Source of the DNA: Sutterella massiliensis
GTDB taxonomy: Bacteria > Pseudomonadota > Gammaproteobacteria > Burkholderiales > Burkholderiaceae_F
Direction of reading: 5' to 3'
Length of the DNA stretch: 64,000 nucleotides
Assembly (NCBI RefSeq): GCF_016899755.1
Contig: NZ_JACJJC010000005.1
Location: forward strand, 62,001 to 126,000
A model generated the notes under the pieces. That model worked only from the letters and a program-made list of their open reading frames with translations, was not told where the DNA came from and searched no databases. Below are positions 51,913 through 60,380 of the stretch, piece after piece. Numbering within the stretch: the first letter of the stretch is position 1; every line of letters starts with the position of its first letter. A program made the translations under genes and the position numbers.

Positions 51913-52371
51913 GGGCTGACCGTTCTGCATGTGCGTGTAGCTGGGCATGATCACGTCAAGGTGACGTTCGGCCGTGTCGACAAAGAGTCGAACGGCTTTC
52001 TGGACTTCGCGGATTTCGTGGCGCAGACACATCTTCGTCGACGTCGTCGTCTGGTCGTTGCGGCTGTGGCCCGTATGCAGGCGACCGCCCGCAGGCCCGA
52101 CGATTTCGGTCATGCGCTTTTCAATCGCCATATGGATGTCTTCGTCCTTCACGCTGAAGACGAATTGGCCTGCTTCGATTTCAGCCTTGACCTGCTCGAG
52201 CCCGCGGCAGATCGCTTCGGCGTCTTCTTTCGAGATGATGCCCTGGCGCGCGAGCATCGTTGCGTGCGCGATCGAGTCGGCGATGTCAAACGAACAGACG
52301 CGCTGCTCGAACGTGATCGTTGCGTTGAAGCGTTCAACGAGTTCGTTGGCCGGAAGATCGAAGCGGCCGCC
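51913..52371 (-). pseudogene. ArgH-family lyase (argininosuccinate lyase-like), N-terminal remnant
   Basis: About 153 codons of an argininosuccinate/aspartase-superfamily lyase. Homology begins with GGRFDLPANELVERFNATIT, continues through EDIHMAIEKRMTEIVG and GGRLHTGHSRNDQTTTS, and stops after PSYTHMQNGQP. The missing ~300 residues include the signature loop. Both ends pass into unrelated AT-rich sequence, though the frame stays open to 51742 and ends in ATGA over the symporter start. HTGHSRNDQTTTS differs from the HTGRSRNDQVAT of true ArgH, so the ancestor may have been a catabolic relative. The left end of the old gene was replaced by the symporter promoter. Confidence 0.82.
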
Positions 52372-52431
52372 TCGGCTCTTGGAATTCTGGTTTTCCTTTT
52401 TAAAAACGAATAAAAGCGTTATTAAATTCAA

Positions 52432-52530
52432 TTGTGTCGACAACTTAAATATATTGTCGCTAATTTAAAGCGTAAATTGCGAGTATATGAGTTTGTTTTA
52501 GGATAAAGGATTGACGAAACGCGGTTTCGT
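52432..52530 (+). promoter_or_regulatory. operator-like dyads upstream of the GntR gene
   Basis: Three dyads in an AT-rich stretch: TTGT-GTCG-ACAA (52432-52443), AATTTA-AAGCG-TAAATT (52462-52478) and ACGAAAC-GCG-GTTTCGT (52514-52530). The first fits the FadR-subfamily pattern and suggests autoregulation. Confidence 0.5.
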
Positions 52531-52629
52531 ACGCAGAATTGCTCGATCAAACTTTCAATCGGGGCGAGACGACATACGCCTCTTCGCGGGCTGCGGCCTT
52601 TCGTGCACCGCGCCCGAAGGAACTTTCAG

Positions 52630-53334
52630 ATGGACGAAGAGAGTCTGTTTCGCGATATTCATCGGCACCTTCTTCGCCGCGCCAAAGAGGCGGATGCGGT
52701 CGACACGGAGGCGACGCTTGCCGAGCGCTTCAACGTGTCGCGCTACCGCGTGCGGCGCGTGCTCGACAAGCTCGCGCAGCTTGGCGTCGTCGCGCGTGCG
52801 CAAAAGCGCGGCGTGACGGTGTTGCCGCCCGACCCGAAGCTCATGGCCGAGAACATTGAGGAGCAGATTTCCGCTTCGAGCGTCGATGTTCGCGAGCTCC
52901 TTGAAGCACGCGAGCGCACGGAGGGCGACTTGCTCGCGCTATCGATTCGCCGTCTGACGCCCGTGCTCTTCGGCCGACTCGAAGAGAAGGTGCCGCAGAT
53001 GCAGAACTGCGTGGAATTTCACGCCGCCGTGCTGAAGCTTCATGCGGCGCTGCACCGCGAAATCATCGAGTCTTGCGGCAATCGGATTCTCACGGCGTAT
53101 GCACTTGCGCTGCTCGGCTTCATCGAAAAGCTTTTTGCCGAACAGGCGCATTTCGATCACGAGCTCGTGAGCCGGCTTGTTTCGGGTAACGCCCGACTTG
53201 TTGCGGCCTTGAAGGCCGAAGACATTGCGGCCGCACGCGAGTCGCTCAAGGAGGTGCTCGAGGCGGAAGCCGAAGCCGTTCTCGAGGCCGAGCGCCGCTT
53301 GGCGGCCGAGGAATCGGGCGCCGCTTCGAGCTGA
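52630..53334 (+). CDS. GntR-family (FadR subfamily) transcriptional regulator
   Basis: 234 residues. The winged helix lies in residues 1-70 (LFRDIHRHLLRRAKEADAVD, then TLAERFNVSRYRVRRVLDKL). An all-helical FCD-type ligand domain follows from residue ~85 (VRELLEARERTEGDLLAL). The metal/ligand His residues are less clear than usual (EFHAAVLKLHAALH, then HFDHELV). AAGGAA lies before the ATG. It sits between a divergent symporter and co-directional MmgE/PrpD and Dcu genes, so it probably represses this organic-acid uptake and breakdown group. Confidence 0.85.
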   Translation: MDEESLFRDIHRHLLRRAKEADAVDTEATLAERFNVSRYRVRRVLDKLAQLGVVARAQKRGVTVLPPDPKLMAENIEEQISASSVDVRELLEARERTEGDLLALSIRRLTPVLFGRLEEKVPQMQNCVEFHAAVLKLHAALHREIIESCGNRILTAYALALLGFIEKLFAEQAHFDHELVSRLVSGNARLVAALKAEDIAAARESLKEVLEAEAEAVLEAERRLAAEESGAASS

Positions 53335-53490
53335 AAGACCGACCGAGAGCGAATGTTCTGGCGTCGCGTGCCGGAATATCGCTCCGACAGTTTTCCGTTC
53401 TTTTTCGTTTTTTTTTATGAAAGCGTCCGGGCTGCGGCAGCATAGTCCGCGCGGGCGCTTTCGAACATTCAACTTCCAGATCCTCCAACC

Positions 53491-54918
53491 ATGACGCAAA
53501 CCACAGAAATTTCTTCGGTGGACAAGAGCGAAGCGCTTGCCCGCTTCATTGTCGAAACGCCGCTCTCGGCGATTCCGGTCGAAATGTATCGAAAAGCCGA
53601 GCGCCACACGCTCGACACGATCGGTGCGGGCATTGCCGGCGCCATTTCGCTCGAGGCTCAGCTGCTCGTGAAGACGCTTGTCGCTGCGGGCGAACCGTCG
53701 GGCGCGAGTGCCCTTTGGGCCGCGGGTCGGACGTTGCCGCCCATTTCGGCGGCACTCGTGAACGGCACGGCCGCACACGCGTTTGAACTTGACGACACGG
53801 GCGGGTGCGACCATTCGGGGGCCGTTGTTGTTCCTGCGGCAATTGCGGCGGTCGAAATTGCACGCGACGCCGGGCGCGTCGTGACCGGGCGCGAGTTCCT
53901 CGCTGCCGTCGTAATCGGCTACGACGTGGCGCGTCGCGCGCTCGAAGCCTGCGGCGCTTACGAAGCGCATAACGGCGCGGGCTTTCATTCGACGGGTACC
54001 TGCGGGCCCTTCGGCGCAGCAGCCGCTGCCGCACGCATTCTGGGGGCGTCGGTGAAGGAAACGCAGATGGCGCTCGGACTCGCCTCGTCTTTCTCGGGCG
54101 GGCTTTGGGCATGCGTACATAACGGCGCGCAGAGTAAGCGCTTGCATGCGGGGCATGCCGCGAGCGGCGGACTCCTTTCCGTGCTTCTCGCCCGCGAGGG
54201 ATTTACGGGCCCCACAAAGATTTTCGAAGACGTCTGGGGCGGGTTCTCGAAGAGTTTTGCGCCGCAGTCGGAAGACCCCGACGCGTGGCTCAGAGACCTC
54301 GGGCGCGTCTGGAAGCTCGGGCGCGTCTCGATCAAGCCTCATGCCTCATGCCGCTCGACCCATGCTGCGATCGACGCGGTCGACAACCTGCGCGCTGCGC
54401 ACGGCTTCGGGGCCGACGACGTCGAAGCGATCGAAGTCGTCATCAATCCTTTCGTTTTCGGCATGTGCGGCGGCTTCGATCGTCATCCGATGCCTTCGGC
54501 GCAGCTGTCGATCCCGTACAGCCTCGCTGCGGACCTCGTCTTCGGCAACGCTTCGCTTGCTTCCTACGCGCGCGAGCGGCGCGACGATCCGAGGGTCGAA
54601 GCGCTGATGGAACGGATCCGCTTCACGGTCGACAAGACGCAGGCTGACGATGAAGAACCCACCGTCATCGTCACTTTGAAGGACGGGCGCGTGCTGCGCG
54701 AGCACGTGCCGATGCCGCTCGGTGCGCCGGTCAACCCCGTCTCGGACGAAGCGCTTCTCAAAAAGTTCAAGTCCGTTTCCGGCATGGTGCTCGCGGCTGA
54801 GACGGTCGACAAGCTTGCCGAGCGCCTGATGACGCTCGACGCGAGTGAAGACGTCGCGGCCGACGTTGTTGCGCTTCTCGCCGAAAAACCCGCCTCAACC
54901 GAGCTTTTCCACGTCTAA
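53491..54918 (+). CDS. MmgE/PrpD family protein
   Basis: 475 residues of the family that includes 2-methylcitrate dehydratase and cis-aconitate decarboxylase. Family blocks are the helical start ALARFIVETPLSAIPVEMYR, ALVNGTAAHAFELDDTGGCDH, GYDVARRALEACGAYEAHNG, GFHSTGTCGPFGAAAAAARIL and KPHASCRSTHAAIDAV. It probably acts on a tri- or dicarboxylate (hydration, dehydration or isomerisation); there are no prpB or prpC neighbours to support methylcitrate. The following Dcu carrier and preceding GntR gene suggest uptake and first-step processing of an organic acid. Ribosome site is weak. Confidence 0.88.
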   Translation: MTQTTEISSVDKSEALARFIVETPLSAIPVEMYRKAERHTLDTIGAGIAGAISLEAQLLVKTLVAAGEPSGASALWAAGRTLPPISAALVNGTAAHAFELDDTGGCDHSGAVVVPAAIAAVEIARDAGRVVTGREFLAAVVIGYDVARRALEACGAYEAHNGAGFHSTGTCGPFGAAAAAARILGASVKETQMALGLASSFSGGLWACVHNGAQSKRLHAGHAASGGLLSVLLAREGFTGPTKIFEDVWGGFSKSFAPQSEDPDAWLRDLGRVWKLGRVSIKPHASCRSTHAAIDAVDNLRAAHGFGADDVEAIEVVINPFVFGMCGGFDRHPMPSAQLSIPYSLAADLVFGNASLASYARERRDDPRVEALMERIRFTVDKTQADDEEPTVIVTLKDGRVLREHVPMPLGAPVNPVSDEALLKKFKSVSGMVLAAETVDKLAERLMTLDASEDVAADVVALLAEKPASTELFHV

Positions 54919-55047
54919 ACGCAACACGTCTACAAAAAGAGAACGGCGGCGGCACAACGCGTGCGCATTTTTGCCTAAGCTTCACGCCTCGGCGAATTCG
55001 CCGCCAACAACCTAAAAGTCAGCTGATAACAATAAAAGGCACTCCAA

Positions 55048-56379
55048 ATGGATCTTATGTTTTGGATGGAGCTTGCCGTCGTGCTCCTGTGCGTCGGCAT
55101 CGGCGGCCGCTTGGGCGGCCTCGGTCTCGGCGCCGCCGGCGGTCTCGGCGTGTGTATCCTCGTGCTCGGTTTGGGCGTCAAGCCCGGCGAGCCGCCCGTT
55201 TCCGTTCTGCTCATCATCACGGCCGTCATCGCGTGCACCTCGATTCTGCAGGGCGCGGGCGGTTTGGATCTCCTCGTTCGACTCGCAGAGAAGCTCCTTA
55301 GAAAATGGCCCAAAGCTATTACGATCGTGGGGCCGCTTGTCTGCTCGACCTTCGTGATTCTCGTGGGGACGGCTTACGTTGCCTTTGCGGTCTACCCGGT
55401 CGTTGCCGAAGTGGCCGCTTCTGCGAAGGTGCGCCCCGAACGTGCGATTTCCGCCTCCGTCATTTCGGCGGGTATCGGCGTGATGGCTTCGCCCATGTCG
55501 GCCGCCATGGCCGCCATGGTGGGCATCATGTCGACGCAGGGGATCTCCTTCGGGCACATCCTTGCGGTGACGCTGCCGACCTTCATTCTCGCCACGCTTT
55601 GCGCGTCGCTTTCTGTTTTCTGGCGCGGCAAGGAGCTCGAGGACGATCCCGAATTCCAGCGCCGTGTCGCTTCGGGCGACTACCAGTGGCTCGCTGGGGG
55701 CGACCTCACGACGAAGTACGAACGCAAGCCCGCGGCGAAGCTCTCCGTGATCATCTTCATGCTCGGCATTCTGGTTTCGATCCTCGTCGGCTCCGTGCCC
55801 GCGCTTCGTCCCTCGTGGACGAATGCCGAAGGCGCCACGACGATGCTTGCCATTCCGCAGATCATTCAGATGGTGATGCTTGCGACGGCCTTCGTGATCA
55901 TCATGGTCTGCCGCGTCAAGCCCGAGCAGTTTGCGTCCGGTTCGGTCTTCCGCTCCGGCCTCATCGGTGTTGTGGCTGTTTTCGGCATCGCTTGGTGTAC
56001 GGGCACGTTCTTCGATCAGCACACGAAGGTCCTCGCCGACGCCTTCTCGGGCATCGCCACGACCGCGCCCTTCCTCTTCTGCATTGCCGCCTTCTGCGTC
56101 TCGACCGTGATCTTCTCGCCGACCGTTTCGACGACGATCATGATGCCGCTCGGCCTCAAGTTCGGTCTGCCGCCCGAATTCCTGATCGGCACTTGGGCCT
56201 GCTGTTTCGGCGACTTCGTCATTCCGGGGGGAGCGCAGATCGGCTGCACGGCTTTCGACCGTACGGGGACGACGCGCCTTGGCACCTACGTGATCAACCA
56301 CTCGTACATCCGTCCGGGTCTCGTCTTCGTGGTTTCGGGCACGATCATCGGCTGGTGCATCTCGAAGGTCGTCTTCTAA
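55048..56379 (+). CDS. anaerobic C4-dicarboxylate transporter, Dcu family
   Basis: 443 residues with 10-12 membrane segments, similar to DcuA/DcuB along the whole length: ELAVVLLCVGIGGRLGGLGL, PPVSVLLIITAVIACTSIL, QGAGGLDLLVRLAEKLLRK, ISAGIGVMASPMSAAMAAM, and DRTGTTRLGTYVINHSYIRP at the end. Dcu carriers exchange fumarate, malate or aspartate for succinate during anaerobic respiration, or take up aspartate. It lies 129 bases after the MmgE/PrpD gene on the same strand, probably one operon. Substrate may be extended to a related acid processed by that enzyme. Confidence 0.9.
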   Translation: MDLMFWMELAVVLLCVGIGGRLGGLGLGAAGGLGVCILVLGLGVKPGEPPVSVLLIITAVIACTSILQGAGGLDLLVRLAEKLLRKWPKAITIVGPLVCSTFVILVGTAYVAFAVYPVVAEVAASAKVRPERAISASVISAGIGVMASPMSAAMAAMVGIMSTQGISFGHILAVTLPTFILATLCASLSVFWRGKELEDDPEFQRRVASGDYQWLAGGDLTTKYERKPAAKLSVIIFMLGILVSILVGSVPALRPSWTNAEGATTMLAIPQIIQMVMLATAFVIIMVCRVKPEQFASGSVFRSGLIGVVAVFGIAWCTGTFFDQHTKVLADAFSGIATTAPFLFCIAAFCVSTVIFSPTVSTTIMMPLGLKFGLPPEFLIGTWACCFGDFVIPGGAQIGCTAFDRTGTTRLGTYVINHSYIRPGLVFVVSGTIIGWCISKVVF

Positions 56380-56406
56380 CCGTCGACGCGACCTTCTGTG
56401 TCTCGA

Positions 56407-56481
56407 GCGAACGCCCGTACGCCGGGCGTTCGCGAGCCTAAAGAGAAAAAACGCACGCTCAACGAAAGCGTGCGTTTTTTT
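56407..56481. terminator. two hairpins between converging dcu and fdhD
   Basis: An 11-bp stem GCGAACGCCCG/CGGGCGTTCGC (56407-56433), then AACGCACGCT/AGCGTGCGTT (56450-56459, 56467-56476) flanked by A6 and T7. The second is a strong terminator in both directions. Confidence 0.9.
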
Positions 56482-56508
56482 GTTGCCGATTATCGGTTGG
56501 GCCGCTCT

Positions 56509-57420
56509 TTAGGCTGCGAGCGGCAGCCCCGTGAGGCGTTCTGGGTGCGCATAGATATTGGCGCGACCGCGCCGGCAGAAGGCTGCGAGCGTGAGTCCGG
56601 CCTCCTTGGCAAGCTTCACGGCGAGCGCCGTCGGGGCAGAGACAGCAAAGAGGATTTCTACGCCGCAGTTGACGGCCTTTTGCACCATTTCGAAAGAGGC
56701 GCGCGAACTGACGACGAGGGCGCCCACGTGCCAGCCCGAAAGCGCGCGCAGACCGAGGAGCTTGTCGAGCGCAACGTGGCGGCCCACATCTTCGGCGCCG
56801 CCCGCGAGCGTGCCGTCGGGATGCACCCAAACGGCCGCGTGCGTCGCGCCCGTGAGGCGCCCGAGCTTTTCGGCGTCATAAAGGTAGCCGAGCGCCGCTT
56901 CGTAGTGACGCATCTCAAAGCGCTGCGTGTGAGCGACCGTTCGGACTTCGCCCACGGCACCCTCAAGACTTTCAACGCCGCAGAGTCCGCAGCCCGTGCG
57001 CCCGGTCATCGAGCGGCGGCGGCTTTTGAGCTGCCAGAAAGCCTCGGACGACACTTCGAGATTGACGGCGCGCCCGCTGCAGGTTTCTTCGACTTCAATG
57101 TCGTAGATCTCGTCGAGCGACTTCACGATACCTTCGGCGAGCGAAAAACCCACGGCAAATTCCTTGAGCATCGTGGGCGTCGTCATCATGACGGCATGCG
57201 AGATGCCGTTATAGACGAGGGCGACGGGCACCTCGTCGGCCACCCAGTCGGTATCGGGGCCCGTCGTAGCGCTCGTGCCGCTCATGCGCACGATGTCGAG
57301 CATTACGGCGCCCTCGGGCGTGCGGGCGCCGCCGATCGGCGCGTCGGGCGCGGAGAGCTCAGAGGGCACCGAAAAGGGTATCGCGTTCGGCACGGCTTCG
57401 AAGGCGTAGGGTTTCGTCAT
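56509..57420 (-). CDS. fdhD: formate dehydrogenase accessory sulfurtransferase FdhD
   Basis: Passes sulfur from IscS to the molybdenum cofactor to make formate dehydrogenase active. 303 residues. Hallmarks are [32 protein letters not shown], the Cys loop [29 protein letters not shown] and [13 protein letters not shown]. The inner ATG has GGAGG upstream; the open frame before it is not family-like and overlaps fdhE. It is the last gene of the formate dehydrogenase operon, 71 bases behind fdhE. Confidence 0.96.
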   Translation of the reverse strand: MTKPYAFEAVPNAIPFSVPSELSAPDAPIGGARTPEGAVMLDIVRMSGTSATTGPDTDWVADEVPVALVYNGISHAVMMTTPTMLKEFAVGFSLAEGIVKSLDEIYDIEVEETCSGRAVNLEVSSEAFWQLKSRRRSMTGRTGCGLCGVESLEGAVGEVRTVAHTQRFEMRHYEAALGYLYDAEKLGRLTGATHAAVWVHPDGTLAGGAEDVGRHVALDKLLGLRALSGWHVGALVVSSRASFEMVQKAVNCGVEILFAVSAPTALAVKLAKEAGLTLAAFCRRGRANIYAHPERLTGLPLAA

Positions 57421-57491
57421 GGTGGACCTCCGGAAAAACGCAGAATCGTTTGAGGGGTTCCGAATTCGGTTCGGTACTTTTTTTGGGGGAC

Positions 57492-58403
57492 TCAGTTGAC
57501 GGGTGCCGCAAAGGCATCGGCGAGCGCTTCGGTGACGAGGTATTCGACGTCGGGCGAGACGCCGATCTCTTCGCCCTTCAGAAAGACTGTGGGCGTGGCG
57601 GCGCCGCAGTCGGCGCACACATGGAGGCGATGCGCTTCGTCGGCTTCGTCATGCACATATCGAAGGTCGGAGACCGCTTCGTCGCCGCAGGCCGCGCATC
57701 GGATACGCTCGAACTTCCAGCTCGCGCCGCAGGCGCCGCAAAAGAGCTTTTTGGCGTTGCCGCTCTGCGGCGTCGGGGCTACGACCGCCATGATCGGGTG
57801 CGAGCCGCAGACCGGACAGGTTAGGCGGCGTTCGTAGTCGACGACGGGCTTGTCGCGCATTTCGATCAAGCGCGAGCACTGCGAAGCGAAGCGGTCGAGC
57901 GAGGCGCGCAGAGCCAGGCCGAGCACGATCACGATGAAGTTTTCAAAGAGCCCCTCGCTCTTTTCGCCGTGAAGCTCGAGCCAGAGCGCTTCGCTGCGCT
58001 CGAGGTAGCCCGGTAAGTCGGATGCGGCATCAAGGAGCGCCGCGCGCGTCGCAAAGGGCGCCCAGTCGATCGACTCGACTTCCGCGGCGGCATCTTTCCC
58101 GATGCGGCCTTCGCGCTTGAGCGTTTCGAGGAGCTTCGCTGCAAGGCGCTTCAAGGCGTCGGCGTAAGCGGCTTCTTCGATCTTGACGAGACCGAGCGAG
58201 AGCAGCGTCGGGCCGCCGCGAACGGCCTGGTCGAGCTCCTTGTTGGTCGGCTCGTTGGCGCGGATGTCGCTCGGGCGCAGCGCTTGCGAGATGTCGGCGG
58301 CTTCAAGGAGGAGCGGCCCCCAGAGTGCAAGATCAGCACGGACGGTCGGGTCCTTGTGGCCGGCGTATTTTTCAAGTGCGCGTTCGATGGCGTTGCGGTT
58401 CAT
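57492..58403 (-). CDS. fdhE: formate dehydrogenase maturation protein FdhE
   Basis: A rubredoxin-like iron protein needed for assembly of membrane formate dehydrogenases; acts in the cytoplasm near the Tat step. 303 residues. The paired Cys knuckles are [34 protein letters not shown] and HVCADCG, the set that binds iron in FdhE. The N-terminal half is helical. The inner ATG is preceded by GAAGGA with suitable spacing and gives the family length. The 299-base gap before it contains large hairpins but the order fits one operon. Confidence 0.94.
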   Translation of the reverse strand: MNRNAIERALEKYAGHKDPTVRADLALWGPLLLEAADISQALRPSDIRANEPTNKELDQAVRGGPTLLSLGLVKIEEAAYADALKRLAAKLLETLKREGRIGKDAAAEVESIDWAPFATRAALLDAASDLPGYLERSEALWLELHGEKSEGLFENFIVIVLGLALRASLDRFASQCSRLIEMRDKPVVDYERRLTCPVCGSHPIMAVVAPTPQSGNAKKLFCGACGASWKFERIRCAACGDEAVSDLRYVHDEADEAHRLHVCADCGAATPTVFLKGEEIGVSPDVEYLVTEALADAFAAPVN

Positions 58404-58702
58404 GCGGATGATCCTTCTGTTGCGGTTTGACGAGCCTGGCTTGGGTGCTCCAAAGCCGTTGCGCGGCGCGCCTTTCGGTCTCTCATGCGAAGCGCTCGCT
58501 CGGGCGGGCGCTTCGCATGCGGCCGAAAACGGTTTTCTTGTTTCGGGCCGATTCGGGCGGAGCGGCTGCTCCGCCCGAATCGGCCTCAGCGATTTTCGCG
58601 TCCTCAAGGGACTTCCCTTGACTCTACCTTGCGGCAAGGGTCTTTAGAGGGAGATTGTTTTTCGGAAGCGCTCTCCCTCGGGCGCTTCGTATCGGTGCGG
58701 CC
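58404..58702 (-). other. hairpin-rich gap between fdoI and fdhE
   Basis: A run of stem-loops: GAGGGAGA/TCTCCCTC near 58650-58682, TCAAGGGA/TCCCTTGA near 58605-58623, a perfect 18-bp stem with loop GGCT (58546-58563 with 58568-58585), and CGAAGCGC/GCGCTTCG (58489-58516). None has a clear T run. They may stabilise the structural-gene mRNA and lower expression of fdhE-fdhD. Confidence 0.6.
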
Positions 58703-59428
58703 TCAATTGGCCTTGCCGTCCTTTTCCACCGTGACGTTCTTGCCGAGCGCAATTTCTTCATTGGCCCAGTAGCCCCAGTGGTAGGCGGCGTCCGATTCGC
58801 TCACCTTGCCGTCGCCGAACATGATGCGCGCCGTGCCGCGGTAGGGCTGGAAGATGCCCGCGCCGAGGTAGATGTGCGCGATGCCGACAAAGACGGTGAG
58901 GAAGAAGAAGATGTCGTGCAGCAGACGCGCCCAGAGGATCGTCTCGCCCGAGAATTCCACCTTCATGCCGCCCGAGGGGAGCAGTCCCGTGTTGAGCCAG
59001 AGGATCATGCCCGTCACTGCCATGATCACGCAGAAGAAAAGCAGCGCGCCGTCAGCCAAGCGCTGCGCGGACTTCACGTGATGCTGCGGGGGCATGTGAA
59101 CCTTGCCCGGCGCAAAGAGGTAGAACGGGAACTTCATCGCCCAAGCGTAGTCGTCCTTGTCCCACTTGCCGAAGATGTCCTCCTTGAAGAGGTGCGCTGC
59201 GCCCGAGGGCGACTTAAAGAGCGCAAAGAGCGGCACGAGGATGAACGGGATCGCAAGGAGGCGATGCAGCATGCGCATCATGTAGGTGAAGTCGCCCCCC
59301 ATGATCGAGCCGCCGAGTTCGGGCCAGAAGACAAAGAGGCCCGAGACGGCGAGCAGAATGCAGGAGACGGCGGCAACGCCGTGCGTGACGCGCGTCAAGA
59401 GCGAATGACGCTGAATGTATCGAGTCAT
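58703..59428 (-). CDS. fdoI: formate dehydrogenase cytochrome b556 subunit (gamma)
   Basis: The membrane subunit that takes electrons from the iron-sulfur subunit and reduces quinone. 241 residues, four membrane helices. Haem-ligand His candidates are in RVTHGVAAVSC (helix 1), RMLHRLLAIPF (helix 2) and LLHDIFFFLTVFVGIAHIY (helix 4), as in FdnI/FdoI. The inner ATG is chosen because AAGGAG is 7 bases before it. It begins 11 bases after fdoH. The position of the His residues supports the two-haem FdnI type. Confidence 0.94.
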   Translation of the reverse strand: MTRYIQRHSLLTRVTHGVAAVSCILLAVSGLFVFWPELGGSIMGGDFTYMMRMLHRLLAIPFILVPLFALFKSPSGAAHLFKEDIFGKWDKDDYAWAMKFPFYLFAPGKVHMPPQHHVKSAQRLADGALLFFCVIMAVTGMILWLNTGLLPSGGMKVEFSGETILWARLLHDIFFFLTVFVGIAHIYLGAGIFQPYRGTARIMFGDGKVSESDAAYHWGYWANEEIALGKNVTVEKDGKAN

Positions 59429-59439
59429 TTGTTGCTCCT

Positions 59440-60345
59440 TCACTTCGTTTCGTTGTTGGCGGCGCGCTCCCTGCGAAGCAGTTCGGCGACTTCACGGTCG
59501 GCCTTGGCCCGCTGTTCGGGCGTCCAGCTCTTCTTGGCTTCTTCGATCGTCACTTCCTTGCGGCGGTAGCCCATGGCGGCGAGGAAGGAGACGGCGAGTC
59601 CGGCGACGACGAGGCCCGTGCCCGCAGCGGCAATGGGCTTCATCGCCTTGATTGCCGGGATGAGCGTATTGGGCGTCGGATCGGTCGGCAGCCCGTACGC
59701 TTCGTGCCCGAACTTGAGCACGGAGAGCACGTGCAGACCGCCCATTTCCGTTTCACCGTAGAGCTCGGCCTTCTCGAAGCCCTTCTTTTTGAGGAATTCG
59801 ACGCGCTGCTTGCCGAGCGCGATCATCTCTTCGCGCGGACCGAACTTGAGCGCTTCGGGCTGACAGGTCTTCACGCACGCGGGTACTTCGCCTTCTTCAA
59901 GACGATCGATGCAGAGCGTGCACTTGTCGATTCGACCGTCCTGCGGGCGGAAGCGCGGCACGTCGAAGGGGCAGGCGCTCTGGCAGTACGTGCAGCCGTT
60001 GCACTTTTCGGTGTCGAACGCGACGACGCCGTTTTCCTTCTTAGTGAGTGCGCCCGACGAGCACACCTCGACGCAGGCCGCGTTCGTGCAGTGGAAGCAC
60101 GAGCGACGGCCGATCGCCCAGTGAATCGGCTGGAACTTGTTGCCCGAGGGCTTCTCATCAAACGTCATGATGAGACGCGTGTCCCCGTTGAGGTCAGCGG
60201 GACTCTGCAGCGACCCCGTGAACTTGTTTTCATTGAGGCCCAGGGCGGAGGGCAGCATGTTCCACTGCTTGCACGCCACCTGGCAGCCTTTGCAACCCGT
60301 GCAGTGCGACGAGTCGAAAAGCATGGCGACTTCTTGCTTAGCCAT
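59440..60345 (-). CDS. fdoH: formate dehydrogenase iron-sulfur subunit (beta)
   Basis: Carries electrons from the catalytic subunit across to the cytochrome through four 4Fe-4S clusters. 301 residues. The Cys groups are CTGCKGCQVAC, CFHCTNAACVEVC, CNGCTYCQSACPFDVPRF and CTLCIDRLEEGEVPACVKTC. One membrane helix lies near residue 245 (IAAAGTGLVVAGLAVSFLAA), which anchors it in FdnH-like proteins; a charged tail follows. It has no Tat signal and travels with the alpha subunit. It begins 35 bases after fdoG. Confidence 0.95.
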   Translation of the reverse strand: MAKQEVAMLFDSSHCTGCKGCQVACKQWNMLPSALGLNENKFTGSLQSPADLNGDTRLIMTFDEKPSGNKFQPIHWAIGRRSCFHCTNAACVEVCSSGALTKKENGVVAFDTEKCNGCTYCQSACPFDVPRFRPQDGRIDKCTLCIDRLEEGEVPACVKTCQPEALKFGPREEMIALGKQRVEFLKKKGFEKAELYGETEMGGLHVLSVLKFGHEAYGLPTDPTPNTLIPAIKAMKPIAAAGTGLVVAGLAVSFLAAMGYRRKEVTIEEAKKSWTPEQRAKADREVAELLRRERAANNETK

Positions 60346-60380
60346 TTGTCAGTCTCCTAAAACTTTTGACGAAGCGCACT

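Noticed and set aside
51742..52443. ArgH-like frame as a working gene coupled to the symporter by ATGA
   Set aside because: Only the first third of the lyase is present and the frame then runs through promoter and operator sequence; the overlap looks accidental.
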